Positions 35,106 through 43,035 of a stretch of 64,000 nt of DNA are shown here, one piece after another. This DNA is from Sediminispirochaeta smaragdinae DSM 11293 (lineage in GTDB: Bacteria; Spirochaetota; Spirochaetia; DSM-16054; Sediminispirochaetaceae), in the NCBI RefSeq assembly GCF_000143985.1, contig NC_014364.1, positions 2,480,001 to 2,544,000 of the forward strand, in the 5' to 3' direction. The translations under genes were made by a program, and so were the position numbers. Below the pieces are notes generated by a model. That model was not told the DNA's origin. It saw only the letters and a list, made by a program, of their open reading frames with translations, and did no database searches. The first letter of the stretch is position 1. Every line of letters starts with the position of its first letter.

Positions 35106-35639
35106 ATGTCTTACATCAGCTATAAAGGAAAAAAGTATCGACAGGTGAAGTTTACATTTTCAACCAAGGCCCCGTTTGAAAAAATTCTGGAAACACTTAA
35201 TCAAATCAGTTTCAACGGTTCGTTCAGAAGTGATGAACAGGCAATCTATGCCATTTTGGAGTTGGTAAGCAACTCCCTGCGTGCCCATAGAGAAAAAGCG
35301 GTTAAAGAGAAAATCGTCTTGAGGATTCAAGGGGAGAAGGGACGCACCCTTGTCCGCCTGAGAGACCTTGGAGGTGGTTTCGATATCTCAAAACTTCCCT
35401 ATGATATTACCCAGCCCGTCAATGAAATTGACACCATCAGCGATGCATTTGAGGCATATCGGCAAAAAAACAATTATCGTCGTTTCGGAATGGGAATTCT
35501 GTTGGCCAGAAAGGTGTTTCCCGGTTTCAGACTCACCTTCGACGAGCGAAACGGCACTATTGCCGGCACCATTGTCGATCTTTCCGATAAGGTTTTCGAT
35601 ACGGTAGGAACCAGGTCTCCGGCCGGTGGAGCATTATAG
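35106..35639 (+). CDS. HATPase-domain protein (anti-sigma-factor/GHKL type)
   Basis: 177-residue single GHKL ATPase domain, like anti-sigma kinases of the RsbW/SpoIIAB family. Seen: N-box ILELVSNSLRAH at residues 50-61 (Glu52, Asn56), G1 box DLGGGFD at 87-93, and G2 box RRFGMGILLARKVF at 125-138. No transmembrane or DHp domain, so it is not a complete histidine kinase. The start ATG lacks a strong ribosome-binding site. Its TAG stop overlaps the first base of the PilZ GTG start, so the two proteins are translationally coupled. No sigma factor or anti-anti-sigma gene is adjacent, so the target is unknown. Confidence 0.8.
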   Translation: MSYISYKGKKYRQVKFTFSTKAPFEKILETLNQISFNGSFRSDEQAIYAILELVSNSLRAHREKAVKEKIVLRIQGEKGRTLVRLRDLGGGFDISKLPYDITQPVNEIDTISDAFEAYRQKNNYRRFGMGILLARKVFPGFRLTFDERNGTIAGTIVDLSDKVFDTVGTRSPAGGAL

Positions 35640-35986
35640 TGATGGAACCACAGGAACGACGAATCGATCAACGTAACCATAGCTATGCAAAGGCCTTTCT
35701 TCCGGATCACAATGCCATTGGTTATATTCGTGATATTTCAACCGGTGGTTTCAGAATTGAAGCCTTGGGTGATCCCGGTATTCCTGAAAAGGTAGAAGTG
35801 ACCGCCGTTTTTATTCCGAACGAGGAGATGCGCTTTCCCCCCTTCACCCTGCGGGGACGGGTCGAGTGGCGCCATGAAAATCCCCCGACAACCAGCCTTG
35901 GTATCGCCGTCACTCGCTATGTCAGTCCGGGAAGTGCCCGGCTGTTCCGTCGTTTTCGAAAGATATGGAAACGGCTCGCAACATAG
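35639..35986 (+). CDS. PilZ-domain protein (predicted c-di-GMP receptor)
   Basis: 115-residue single PilZ domain. Both binding motifs are intact: RxxxR at Arg8-Arg12 (RRIDQR) and DxSxxG at Asp32-Gly37 (DISTGG), which in the family grip c-di-GMP. The GTG at 35639 has GGTGGAG seven bases upstream and overlaps the HATPase stop by one base. An ATG follows as codon 2. Coupling to a GHKL domain suggests that c-di-GMP binding and the kinase-like protein act in one pathway. The C-terminal helix is basic (RRFRKIWKR). Confidence 0.88.
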   Translation: MMEPQERRIDQRNHSYAKAFLPDHNAIGYIRDISTGGFRIEALGDPGIPEKVEVTAVFIPNEEMRFPPFTLRGRVEWRHENPPTTSLGIAVTRYVSPGSARLFRRFRKIWKRLAT

Positions 35987-35995
35987 GCTTCCTTA

Positions 35996-37255
35996 TCAGA
36001 GGACCACTTCCGGAGGCTTTGCTCCCCCCTCCCAGAGGCGGTCGTCCCGCTCGGTAAAAGAACGGCCGTACACAGCCTCAAAGAGATAGCGAAAATCTTC
36101 CGGCTTCATCTCCATAAATTGCAAACCGTAATACGCCCTGTTTTCTTCATGATATTTTCTCATTACCCTGCAGGCTATTTGCATGGGGCGACTCGACAGG
36201 GTCAACCGAATGGAAAGATCACTGTACATTCCGATCTGGGAAGCAAGCTCGGCAGAGGAATGGGTAAAGAGAAGCCCCGATGCACTGATATTGACAATCT
36301 GAGGCTCATAGGATTCCACTTGTCGCTTTCCACCTGCAAAATAGCCGTTTTGCTGCAGGGAATGGACAAGGATCGAAGCGAATTCGCTACAGATGTCGAA
36401 GACCTGGAGAGTAAAGGGCATCCCTCTGCCAATGCCTGTCTGCAAAAGGATCACTCCGATCACATATTCTCGGTAACATATCGGCATGACAAGCTCGGAA
36501 AGGATACCCTCGTGCCCCAAATCCAGCAGCCAACTCTTAAGTTCCCCCCGCTTTTTGCCGCAGAAGAGATCGCTATCCCCGAGCGGAAGTTCCTCATCCA
36601 CAACCATACGCCGCCCCTCCGCCTCCTCGAGGGAGGGAAAAGATCGTGAGGTGTCGGGCAAAAAAAGTGCATTCCCTCCGGAGGCAACTACAAGCTCTTC
36701 GAATGTTTCAGGCTTTTTTTCCCGAAACATTCGAATCTTGGCAACCTCCGCATATTGAGCGATGACCTGATTGAACTGTTCGAGAAGTCCCTGAATAGAA
36801 GAGGCATCAAAGACAGAAGAAAAGATCATCTCCTCTTGATCAACCTGTGCAAACTGGGATGTCCGGGGAAAATCAAGCTCAATGCGACTGCTTGCAATAT
36901 CGAAACTAAGATGAATATCGCCCTCTGGAGGAGGCACACGCTCGAATTTCCTTTGAAGATTCTTCACAACCGTATTGGGAATCGAAATAAGGAGCTCTTC
37001 TCCACCTTCGAGGATGCTTCCTTCAAAGGTCATGGTGTGGTCGAAAAAATTAAAAAAGAGACGTACCGGCTCTCCTTTTATGAAAATTGGCTCGGAAGGA
37101 GAAAGCTGCTTTAACCGAAGTGTAGAAAGATCGACAAGGGAAAGAACCTTTGCCGAGGCCCGTTTCCGCTCACCGTGAACGGCAATCTCAATCTGCTGCT
37201 CCTCCATTTTCACGAGAACGAACTCCCGTTCTATTCTCCCCAGCGTATTGCCCAT
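35996..37255 (-). CDS. Long PilZ-family protein, spirochaetal type (c-di-GMP site incomplete)
   Basis: 419-residue protein. It has an N-terminal YcgR-like region (residues 1-110), a middle of GAF-like character (FEELVVASGG to ILVHSLQQ), and a C-terminal PilZ-like segment with NISASG (NxSxxG) near 330 and RPMQIACRVMRKY later. The first PilZ motif reads R-Q-V-E-S, so the second arginine of RxxxR is absent and nucleotide binding may be altered. The ATG at 37255 has AAAGGAG at 6 nt and is clearly the start. The frame is open 22 codons further. It overlaps the 3' end of the upstream gene by 68 bp and is convergent with the PilZ gene. Confidence 0.78.
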   Translation of the reverse strand: MGNTLGRIEREFVLVKMEEQQIEIAVHGERKRASAKVLSLVDLSTLRLKQLSPSEPIFIKGEPVRLFFNFFDHTMTFEGSILEGGEELLISIPNTVVKNLQRKFERVPPPEGDIHLSFDIASSRIELDFPRTSQFAQVDQEEMIFSSVFDASSIQGLLEQFNQVIAQYAEVAKIRMFREKKPETFEELVVASGGNALFLPDTSRSFPSLEEAEGRRMVVDEELPLGDSDLFCGKKRGELKSWLLDLGHEGILSELVMPICYREYVIGVILLQTGIGRGMPFTLQVFDICSEFASILVHSLQQNGYFAGGKRQVESYEPQIVNISASGLLFTHSSAELASQIGMYSDLSIRLTLSSRPMQIACRVMRKYHEENRAYYGLQFMEMKPEDFRYLFEAVYGRSFTERDDRLWEGGAKPPEVVL

Positions 37256-37802
37256 ATCCACTCCTTTCAAAAGGATCAAGTAGGAAAAAATCTGCCGCAG
37301 CAATTTTCCATCCCTTTGCATAGTGTCTAAAAAAGAGGGTGCCTACCCTGCTGCCGCCTTTTTCATCGAAAAACCGCAAGCGCACCGAAGCCTTTTCTTC
37401 TGCCGAAAAAAGGGAAAAACGACCGACACGCAGCTCCCTAATGGAGCGGGGCTTTTCTTCCCCATCTTCGGCGACCCTGCGAGCCCGTTCATAGGCCTGC
37501 CGTATTTCCTGATCGATAAGCGGTGAATCCCTATTGGTGTCGGCAAAGAAACGGTATAGTTCCTGAACAACCTCCTCGAAACCACTCTGATCCTGTTCCG
37601 ATCGGTAAAGAGCTCCGATTTCAGGATCCTCGGGATAGAGCGGAGAGGCCTCCTGACGTAAGAGGTAGAGAAAGAGCGATTGTTCTTCGCCACTATTGCC
37701 GCCGATAACAACAACATCATCCTGCTTCTGTGAAAACAGAAACAGTGCCGGTACTATCAGGAAAAAGATGACAAGATACAGAATAAGCAGCTTTTTGCCC
37801 AT
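37188..37802 (-). CDS. Predicted signal-anchored protein of unknown function
   Basis: 204 residues: a signal peptide or anchor (MGKKLLILYLVIFFLIVPA, residues 1-25) followed by a soluble domain, probably periplasmic, with acidic loops (ASPLYPEDPEIG, QDQSGFEEVV) and a C-terminal half with beta character (VRLRFFDEKGGS, FRHYAKGWKIAAADFFL). I do not recognise it. The last 68 bp overlap the start of the long PilZ gene in another frame, so the C-terminus may have been extended past its functional end. It is upstream of and probably co-transcribed with that gene, and divergent from aconitase. Confidence 0.6.
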   Translation of the reverse strand: MGKKLLILYLVIFFLIVPALFLFSQKQDDVVVIGGNSGEEQSLFLYLLRQEASPLYPEDPEIGALYRSEQDQSGFEEVVQELYRFFADTNRDSPLIDQEIRQAYERARRVAEDGEEKPRSIRELRVGRFSLFSAEEKASVRLRFFDEKGGSRVGTLFFRHYAKGWKIAAADFFLLDPFERSGYGQYAGENRTGVRSRENGGAAD

Positions 37803-37875
37803 ACCCTTTTGTATATCACCCCACCTCCTTTGTCAAACGCTGGACATCGCTCGGTCAGTCAGGATACACTTGTCA

Positions 37876-37889
37876 TGGTATACTATAAT
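37876..37889 (+). promoter_or_regulatory. Extended -10 promoter of the aconitase operon
   Basis: TGGTATACT (37876-37884) gives a TGnTATACT extended -10 box, directly followed by a second box TATAAT (37884-37889). No good -35 is seen, as is common with extended -10 promoters. The leader to the ATG at 37916 is about 25 nt and includes a GGAGGAG Shine-Dalgarno sequence. Confidence 0.5.
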
Positions 37890-37915
37890 GCGAATGTCTT
37901 TTTCGGAGGAGAGCG

Positions 37916-39862
37916 ATGACCTACACCGCAGCGGAAAAAATTCTAAAAGCACATCACAGAGAAGGTGATTTTCTCAAAGGCAAGGAGATCGGCATTACCA
38001 TCGACCAAACCCTTACCCAGGACGCCACAGGAACGATGGTCTATTTACAGTACGAGGCCATGAACATTCCACGGGTCAAAACGGAATTGTCGGTCTCTTA
38101 TGTCGATCACAACACGCTGCAAAATGACTATCGTAATATGGATGATCACCGCTTTCTTCAGTCGGCCGCCGCAAAATTCGGCATCTACTTTTCCCGTCCC
38201 GGCAATGGAATCTGCCACCAGGTTCACCTCGAACGTTTCGGAAGGCCGGGAAAAACCCTTCTTGGAAGCGACAGTCATACTCCTACAGGCGGAGGATTGG
38301 GAATGATCGCAATCGGGGCAGGAGGCCTTGATGTTGCCGTTGCAATGGCCGGAGCGCCTTTTTATCTCACCTATCCCAAGATTATTGGTGTTAAGCTGAC
38401 AGGTAAACTGGGAAGGATGTGCAGTGCAAAGGATGTCATCCTCACCGTACTAAAGCTTGAGACGGTAAAAGGCGGGGTTGGTAAAATTTATGAATACTTC
38501 GGTCCGGGCGTAAAAAGTCTGACCGTACCTGAAAGGGCAACCATTACAAACATGGGTGCAGAACTTGGTGCGACCACAAGCCTCTTTCCTTCCGATGAGG
38601 TTACAAAGGCCTTTCTTGAGCTGCAGGGACGAGGCAATCAGTGGGAAGAGGTGAAAGCCGACGAGGGAGCCGTGTACGACAAGATCATCGAGATCGATCT
38701 CTCAAAGGTGGAGCCTATGGCCGCTTGTCCTCATATGCCAGATATCGTTGTTCCGGTTTCAGAACTGGCTGGTAAGCCCCTTCAGCAGGTAGCCATAGGA
38801 TCCTGCACAAACAGTAGTCTCGACGACCTCGGCGTGGCTGCCGACATCCTCGCCGGAAAAACGATTGCCCAGGGAGTGAGCCTCGGCATCAGTCCAGGGA
38901 GCAAACAAACTCTTTCGGCAGCGATGAAAAACGGTATCATCGAAAAGCTGGTGGATGCAGGAGCCAGAATACTCGAAAGTGCCTGCGGGCCCTGTATCGG
39001 TATGGGGTTCGCCCCCTCTTCGGGAGGTGTTTCCCTCCGTACCTTCAATCGGAATTTCAAGGGACGCAGCGGTACGGCCGATGCCCAGGTCTACCTGGTT
39101 AGTCCGGAAACAGCGGCAGCATCGGCTCTTATGGGTGCCATCACCGATCCTAGGGATATAAAAGGGGTGGAACGAAAAGATTATCTTGCCTACACCGAGA
39201 TAAAAGACAATATGATTATTCCGCCTTTCGACGAAAAAGAAGCGGCAAAGGTGGAGATTGTACGGGGCCCCAACATCAAGCCCTGCCCCACGGCAAAGGC
39301 AGTGGCAGATAATCTGACGGCAAACGTTCTGCTGAAGACCGAAGACAACATAACGACCGATCACATCATGCCTGCCGGATCTAAGATTCTTCCCCTCAGG
39401 TCCAATATCCCCGAAATCTCGAAGCATGTGTTTGAAGCAGTCGATCCCGACTTCCCGCAAAAGGCCCTTGCCGCCGGTGAGGGAATCATCATTGGTGGAG
39501 AAAACTACGGTCAGGGCTCCAGCCGGGAGCATGCGGCCCTTGCCCCCATGTATCTCGGGATCAAAGCAGTTATTGTCAAAAGCTTCGCACGAATTCATAA
39601 GGCAAATCTCATCAATTTCGGTATTTTGCCCCTAACATTTTCCGATCCCGCAGACTATGACAAACTTGAAGAGGGCGTAAGCCTTTCTTTCGGGAACCTC
39701 CCGGACCAGCTGAAAGCAGGCAGAGAGGTGACCGCAACCCTTGTCGGGGGATCCGGCGACGGCACAAGCATGGTCTTCCTCCACGATATGGAAGAACGTC
39801 TCCTCAGCGTAGTTCTGGCCGGAGGACTGTTGAACTTTACCCGGCAAAGCAGTGGGCAATAA
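37916..39862 (+). CDS. acn: Aconitate hydratase (short, Aquifex-type)
   Basis: Interconverts citrate and isocitrate via cis-aconitate, with a 4Fe-4S cluster, in the cytosol. Seen: cluster cysteines in GSCTNSS (about residue 297) and ACGPCIG (about 358 and 361), the SDSHTPTGGG motif near 120, and the swivel-domain motifs DNITTDHIMPAGSK and NYGQGSSREHAAL. At 648 residues it belongs to the short mitochondrial/Aquifex-like group rather than the about 890-residue AcnA. GGAGGAG stands 5 nt before the ATG. Its TAA overlaps the ATG of the next gene (TAATG). Confidence 0.95.
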   Translation: MTYTAAEKILKAHHREGDFLKGKEIGITIDQTLTQDATGTMVYLQYEAMNIPRVKTELSVSYVDHNTLQNDYRNMDDHRFLQSAAAKFGIYFSRPGNGICHQVHLERFGRPGKTLLGSDSHTPTGGGLGMIAIGAGGLDVAVAMAGAPFYLTYPKIIGVKLTGKLGRMCSAKDVILTVLKLETVKGGVGKIYEYFGPGVKSLTVPERATITNMGAELGATTSLFPSDEVTKAFLELQGRGNQWEEVKADEGAVYDKIIEIDLSKVEPMAACPHMPDIVVPVSELAGKPLQQVAIGSCTNSSLDDLGVAADILAGKTIAQGVSLGISPGSKQTLSAAMKNGIIEKLVDAGARILESACGPCIGMGFAPSSGGVSLRTFNRNFKGRSGTADAQVYLVSPETAAASALMGAITDPRDIKGVERKDYLAYTEIKDNMIIPPFDEKEAAKVEIVRGPNIKPCPTAKAVADNLTANVLLKTEDNITTDHIMPAGSKILPLRSNIPEISKHVFEAVDPDFPQKALAAGEGIIIGGENYGQGSSREHAALAPMYLGIKAVIVKSFARIHKANLINFGILPLTFSDPADYDKLEEGVSLSFGNLPDQLKAGREVTATLVGGSGDGTSMVFLHDMEERLLSVVLAGGLLNFTRQSSGQ

Positions 39863-41139
39863 TGGCAGACTACCTTAGTTCGGCCTTTGAGCTTCCCGTT
39901 AGGGATCCGGTCTGGGGTAATATCGGTTTGACACCCGAATTTAAGCGGCTGACCGATGAGGCGGCATTTCAGCATCTTGCAGGAATCAGGCAACTGGGGC
40001 CCAGTTATCTTGTCTACCCCGGAGCCGTTCATACCAGGCTTGCTCACAGCCTCGGTGTGTTTCATCTGGCAAGACGCCTGCTTCTGACTTTTGCCGGTCG
40101 TGAGGAGGAGTTGATTCTTGACCGCGATGAAATAACCATCTTTCTTGCAGCAGCCCTCCTTCATGACCTCGGCCATTTTCCCTTTGCCCACTCCTTCAAG
40201 GATCTTCCTTTAAAGAAACATGAGGCGATTACCGCTGAGATCATCAGCTCTTCCCGCCTTGCCGGGGTCATACGGCGGGAACTTGGGATCGATCCCGAGC
40301 TTGTCGCCGCAGTCATCGACCACGATCTACCCGTTCCGGCAGGAAAAACAGGAGAGCGGATAGGTCTTTTTCGAAGACTCTTATCCGGAGTGCTCGATCC
40401 CGACAAACTCGACTATCTCAACCGTGACGCTTTTTTTTGCGGTGTTCCCTACGGCAATCAGGATGTGGACAATATTCTTGACTGTACCCGTATCCTTCCC
40501 TCGGGAAAGGTCGGAGTAGATGCATGCGGAACCGTAGCGGTGGAAAATTTACTCTTTTCAAAATATCTCATGTACAGAACCGTCTATTGGCACAAGACGG
40601 TCCGTATCGCCACCGCCATGATAAAACAGGCGGTCATGATGGCCCTGACCGACGGGAAGATAAAACCTGAGGCTCTCTACGGACTCGATGACGATGCCTT
40701 CTGCCGCATGGCAGGTGAAACAGACTACCTGCCCCTTGAGCTTGTAGCATCGGTGCGCCGACGGCATCTTTATAAGATGGTGACGGAGTTTGACGAGGAA
40801 GAAGGAGAGCTTCTCATCGATTCGCTTTCATCCTCTCCTGAAGAGCGGCTCGAAGCCTCGATCCAGGCCTCTTCCCGTCTCTCTTCTCTCCTTGGCCGAG
40901 ATGTTTCCCCCGAACAAATTATCATCGATATTCCGGAGCCGATAAGCTTCGAAACCGACATGGATGTCCTGCAAGGCGGTAGGGAAATCGACTTTGTTTC
41001 TTCCGGAACGCTTTTTACCACCGAGGTGGTCGGTCAATTTGCCAGAAGCTTGCGAAAACTGCGAATATGTGCCGAACCATCCCTCGCCGAAAGGCTTTCG
41101 GTCATGCGACAGGACAAAATTACGGAGTTGTTCCTGTAA
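39862..41139 (+). CDS. HD-domain phosphohydrolase (dNTPase-like)
   Basis: Metal-dependent phosphohydrolase of the HD superfamily, in the group of stand-alone YdhJ-like proteins related to dGTP triphosphohydrolases. Seen: H...HD...D metal site with VHTRLAHSLGVFHLAR (His near 53-58), LLHDLGHFPFAHS (His-Asp near 102) and a later DPDKLDYLNRDAFFCGV (Asp near 180). Length 425. Translationally coupled to aconitase by a 1-bp overlap and 3 bp before the TtcA-like gene, so one operon. Substrate not known. Relatives act on nucleotides. Confidence 0.88.
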   Translation: MADYLSSAFELPVRDPVWGNIGLTPEFKRLTDEAAFQHLAGIRQLGPSYLVYPGAVHTRLAHSLGVFHLARRLLLTFAGREEELILDRDEITIFLAAALLHDLGHFPFAHSFKDLPLKKHEAITAEIISSSRLAGVIRRELGIDPELVAAVIDHDLPVPAGKTGERIGLFRRLLSGVLDPDKLDYLNRDAFFCGVPYGNQDVDNILDCTRILPSGKVGVDACGTVAVENLLFSKYLMYRTVYWHKTVRIATAMIKQAVMMALTDGKIKPEALYGLDDDAFCRMAGETDYLPLELVASVRRRHLYKMVTEFDEEEGELLIDSLSSSPEERLEASIQASSRLSSLLGRDVSPEQIIIDIPEPISFETDMDVLQGGREIDFVSSGTLFTTEVVGQFARSLRKLRICAEPSLAERLSVMRQDKITELFL

Positions 41140-41142
41140 GGT

Positions 41143-41937
41143 ATGAGAGTAAACGACGCTGCGGCATTGGCGGAGAGGCTTTCCGTCGAGATGGTGATGG
41201 GGGGAAACATCCCTCCCTGGATCATGCGTTTTACAAAGGCTGCAGGTAAGGCAATAAACCGCTACTCCATGATACAAGAGGGAGAGACCGTCATCCTTGG
41301 AATCAGCGGGGGAAAAGATTCCCTGGCACTGGCACTGGCACTTTCGCTCAGGTTAAAATGGCTGCCGATCAGCTACAAGCTTCATGGTCTGCATATCGAC
41401 TGGGAGGAGTATCCCGTTCCCGATCAGAAATTAACAGCCTTACGCCGCTACTTCGATCTGCTTGGAATCCCGCTGGAAACGGTTCGTGCGAGTATGTTTC
41501 CCGAATCCTTCGACGGGAAATTCAACTGTTATCTCTGCAGTAGAAACAGGCGTCGCATTTTTTTCGAGAAAGCGAGGGAATTGGGTGTCCGAAAGATTGC
41601 CCTCGGACATCACCTTGACGATATTGTGGAAACCACGATGATCAATCTTTTTTTCAGGGGACAGTTCGACAGCATGCAACCTGTTCAGGATTTTTTCGGG
41701 GGAGATCTATTCGTGATCAGGCCTATGTGTGAGGTGCGTGAATCGATCATACACAGACTTACCTCTGCCCTTGATCTTCCGGTGGTGAAGCCAGATTGTC
41801 CGTATCATGAAACGAATATTCGTGCACGTTTGAAGCCAATCGTACGGGAACTATCCCATATCGACCGCTATGCAAGGGAACATGTCTATAATGCCCTCAA
41901 TTTCCCCACCGATCTCATGAAAAGCTTGCAACGGTGA
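41143..41937 (+). CDS. TtcA-family ATP-pyrophosphatase (tRNA 2-thiolation type)
   Basis: PP-loop enzyme. E. coli TtcA thiolates cytidine 32 of tRNAs with a 4Fe-4S cluster. Seen: PP-loop SGGKDS at residues 55-60, CYLC at 129-132 (CxxC), a third cysteine at 219 (PDCPY) in the position of the cluster's third ligand in TtcA, and GHHLDDIVETT in between. Length 264 is short for TtcA (about 310) and lacks its C-terminal extension. Follows the HD gene by 3 bp. The ribosome-binding site (GTAAGG) is close to the ATG, so the exact start is less sure. Confidence 0.85.
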   Translation: MRVNDAAALAERLSVEMVMGGNIPPWIMRFTKAAGKAINRYSMIQEGETVILGISGGKDSLALALALSLRLKWLPISYKLHGLHIDWEEYPVPDQKLTALRRYFDLLGIPLETVRASMFPESFDGKFNCYLCSRNRRRIFFEKARELGVRKIALGHHLDDIVETTMINLFFRGQFDSMQPVQDFFGGDLFVIRPMCEVRESIIHRLTSALDLPVVKPDCPYHETNIRARLKPIVRELSHIDRYAREHVYNALNFPTDLMKSLQR

Positions 41938-41979
41938 GGCTTCTTCAATAGAGTTACTGTTGAGGCAAAGGAGAAGATG

Positions 41980-42720
41980 ATGCAGGTATTTAATGTGATG
42001 GAAGAGCTCGTTCTTGAAATGGTGCATGAAATTTTCGAGGAAAAGCGAGGTAAAGGCTTCCCACTTGTCGACTGTGAACAATGCAGACTCGATGTAGCAT
42101 GCTATGTTCTCAATCGGATAGAACCTGAATACCTCATCTCAGGCAGGGGCGTCGTCCACGTTCAGAACGAATTACGGCAAAATTTTCAAAAACGGGCGGA
42201 TATTGTATCCCTTGTCAACGAAGGGATACGGATCATCACTCAGAATCAGCGCCCTTATTATGAGGCACATGAAGATGAATCGGCTAAAGAGGAAGGAATC
42301 TCCAGGGGCCCTTATTTTAATTTCCCGGCGATCATCGGTACGATCCTCAATGGAAAAACCTTCGAACCTGCGGAAAACCTCAATGTCTTTCTTTTCCAGG
42401 ACGGTAAGCCTGTTTCCATGATCGACAGGAGCTGGCCCAATCCATATTTTATCGTCCGGAGCACAAGAGGTAGCTTCAGTTTCTGGCCCAGGCCGATCAA
42501 GGCGTCCCGAGAAAACGAAAAGAAAAACGTCAATCTCGAAATCAGGGCCGAAGCGGAAGGATTTCAGCCGATCAGACACTTTATCGATATTCAACTCACT
42601 GCCGTCCAAGCCTACTGTACTACCTTCTCCATGGAAAGGAGCCTGAAGGTAGGCAACCTCTATTTTTTCACAAAGGCCAGCGAGGAGGAACAACGGGAAC
42701 TTGGGGTCGAAGACCTATAA
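41980..42720 (+). CDS. ComFB-domain protein with C-terminal beta-sandwich domain
   Basis: 246 residues in two parts. Residues 1-75 match the ComFB family (late competence protein, recently described in cyanobacteria as cyclic-dinucleotide receptors): EELVLEMVHEIFEE, then CEQC (Cys32, Cys35), LDVACYVLNRIEPEYL and GVVHV. Residues 110-220 look like a carboxypeptidase-regulatory/Ig-like fold (GTILNGKTFEP, VFLFQDGKPV, RGSFSFWP). I know no described protein with this pairing. Two ATGs at 41977 and 41980. The second is 6 nt after AAGGAG and is preferred. It lies 39 bp after the TtcA-like gene. Confidence 0.78.
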   Translation: MQVFNVMEELVLEMVHEIFEEKRGKGFPLVDCEQCRLDVACYVLNRIEPEYLISGRGVVHVQNELRQNFQKRADIVSLVNEGIRIITQNQRPYYEAHEDESAKEEGISRGPYFNFPAIIGTILNGKTFEPAENLNVFLFQDGKPVSMIDRSWPNPYFIVRSTRGSFSFWPRPIKASRENEKKNVNLEIRAEAEGFQPIRHFIDIQLTAVQAYCTTFSMERSLKVGNLYFFTKASEEEQRELGVEDL

Positions 42721-42734
42721 GAGGTTACGGTAGA

Positions 42735-43025
42735 TTAATCGAAGTGCTCACTATGCACGCCGTAATGCTGAATACGGCCGGGAATTTCACCTTCAAGAAA
42801 AAGCATTACCTTATTCATAACACGCTCTCCATGTTCCCGGCTGTTTGTCACAAAGGCCCCTCCGATCTGTCCGAAGCGAAGGCTGTCGTGCAGATCGACC
42901 TCAGCAGCGGATATGCGGAATTTATTCCCTAATCGCGCGACCACCGACTTGATAACCCGCCGCTTCTCTTTGAGGCTGGTTGTCTCAGGCAGTTCGAAAA
43001 GGCACTGCATCATTGTCACAATCAT
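42735..43025 (-). CDS. YlxP/DUF503-family protein
   Basis: 96-residue protein matching DUF503 (YlxP), a small family often found near rbfA and nusA and possibly linked to ribosome function. Seen: the family core SLKEKRRVIKSVVARL at residues 17-32, then the beta-alpha-beta order FRISAAEVDLHDSLRFGQIG, FVTNSREHGERVMNKV. Start ATG at 43025 with AGGG 7-8 nt upstream. It follows the voltage-sensor gene by 10 bp on the same strand and is convergent with the ComFB gene. None of its usual neighbours is present. Confidence 0.85.
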   Translation of the reverse strand: MIVTMMQCLFELPETTSLKEKRRVIKSVVARLGNKFRISAAEVDLHDSLRFGQIGGAFVTNSREHGERVMNKVMLFLEGEIPGRIQHYGVHSEHFD

Positions 43026-43035
43026 TATTGTTCCC

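Noticed and set aside
38759..39598. 279-codon minus-strand frame opposite aconitase
   Set aside because: Antisense shadow. The aconitase frame has all catalytic motifs.
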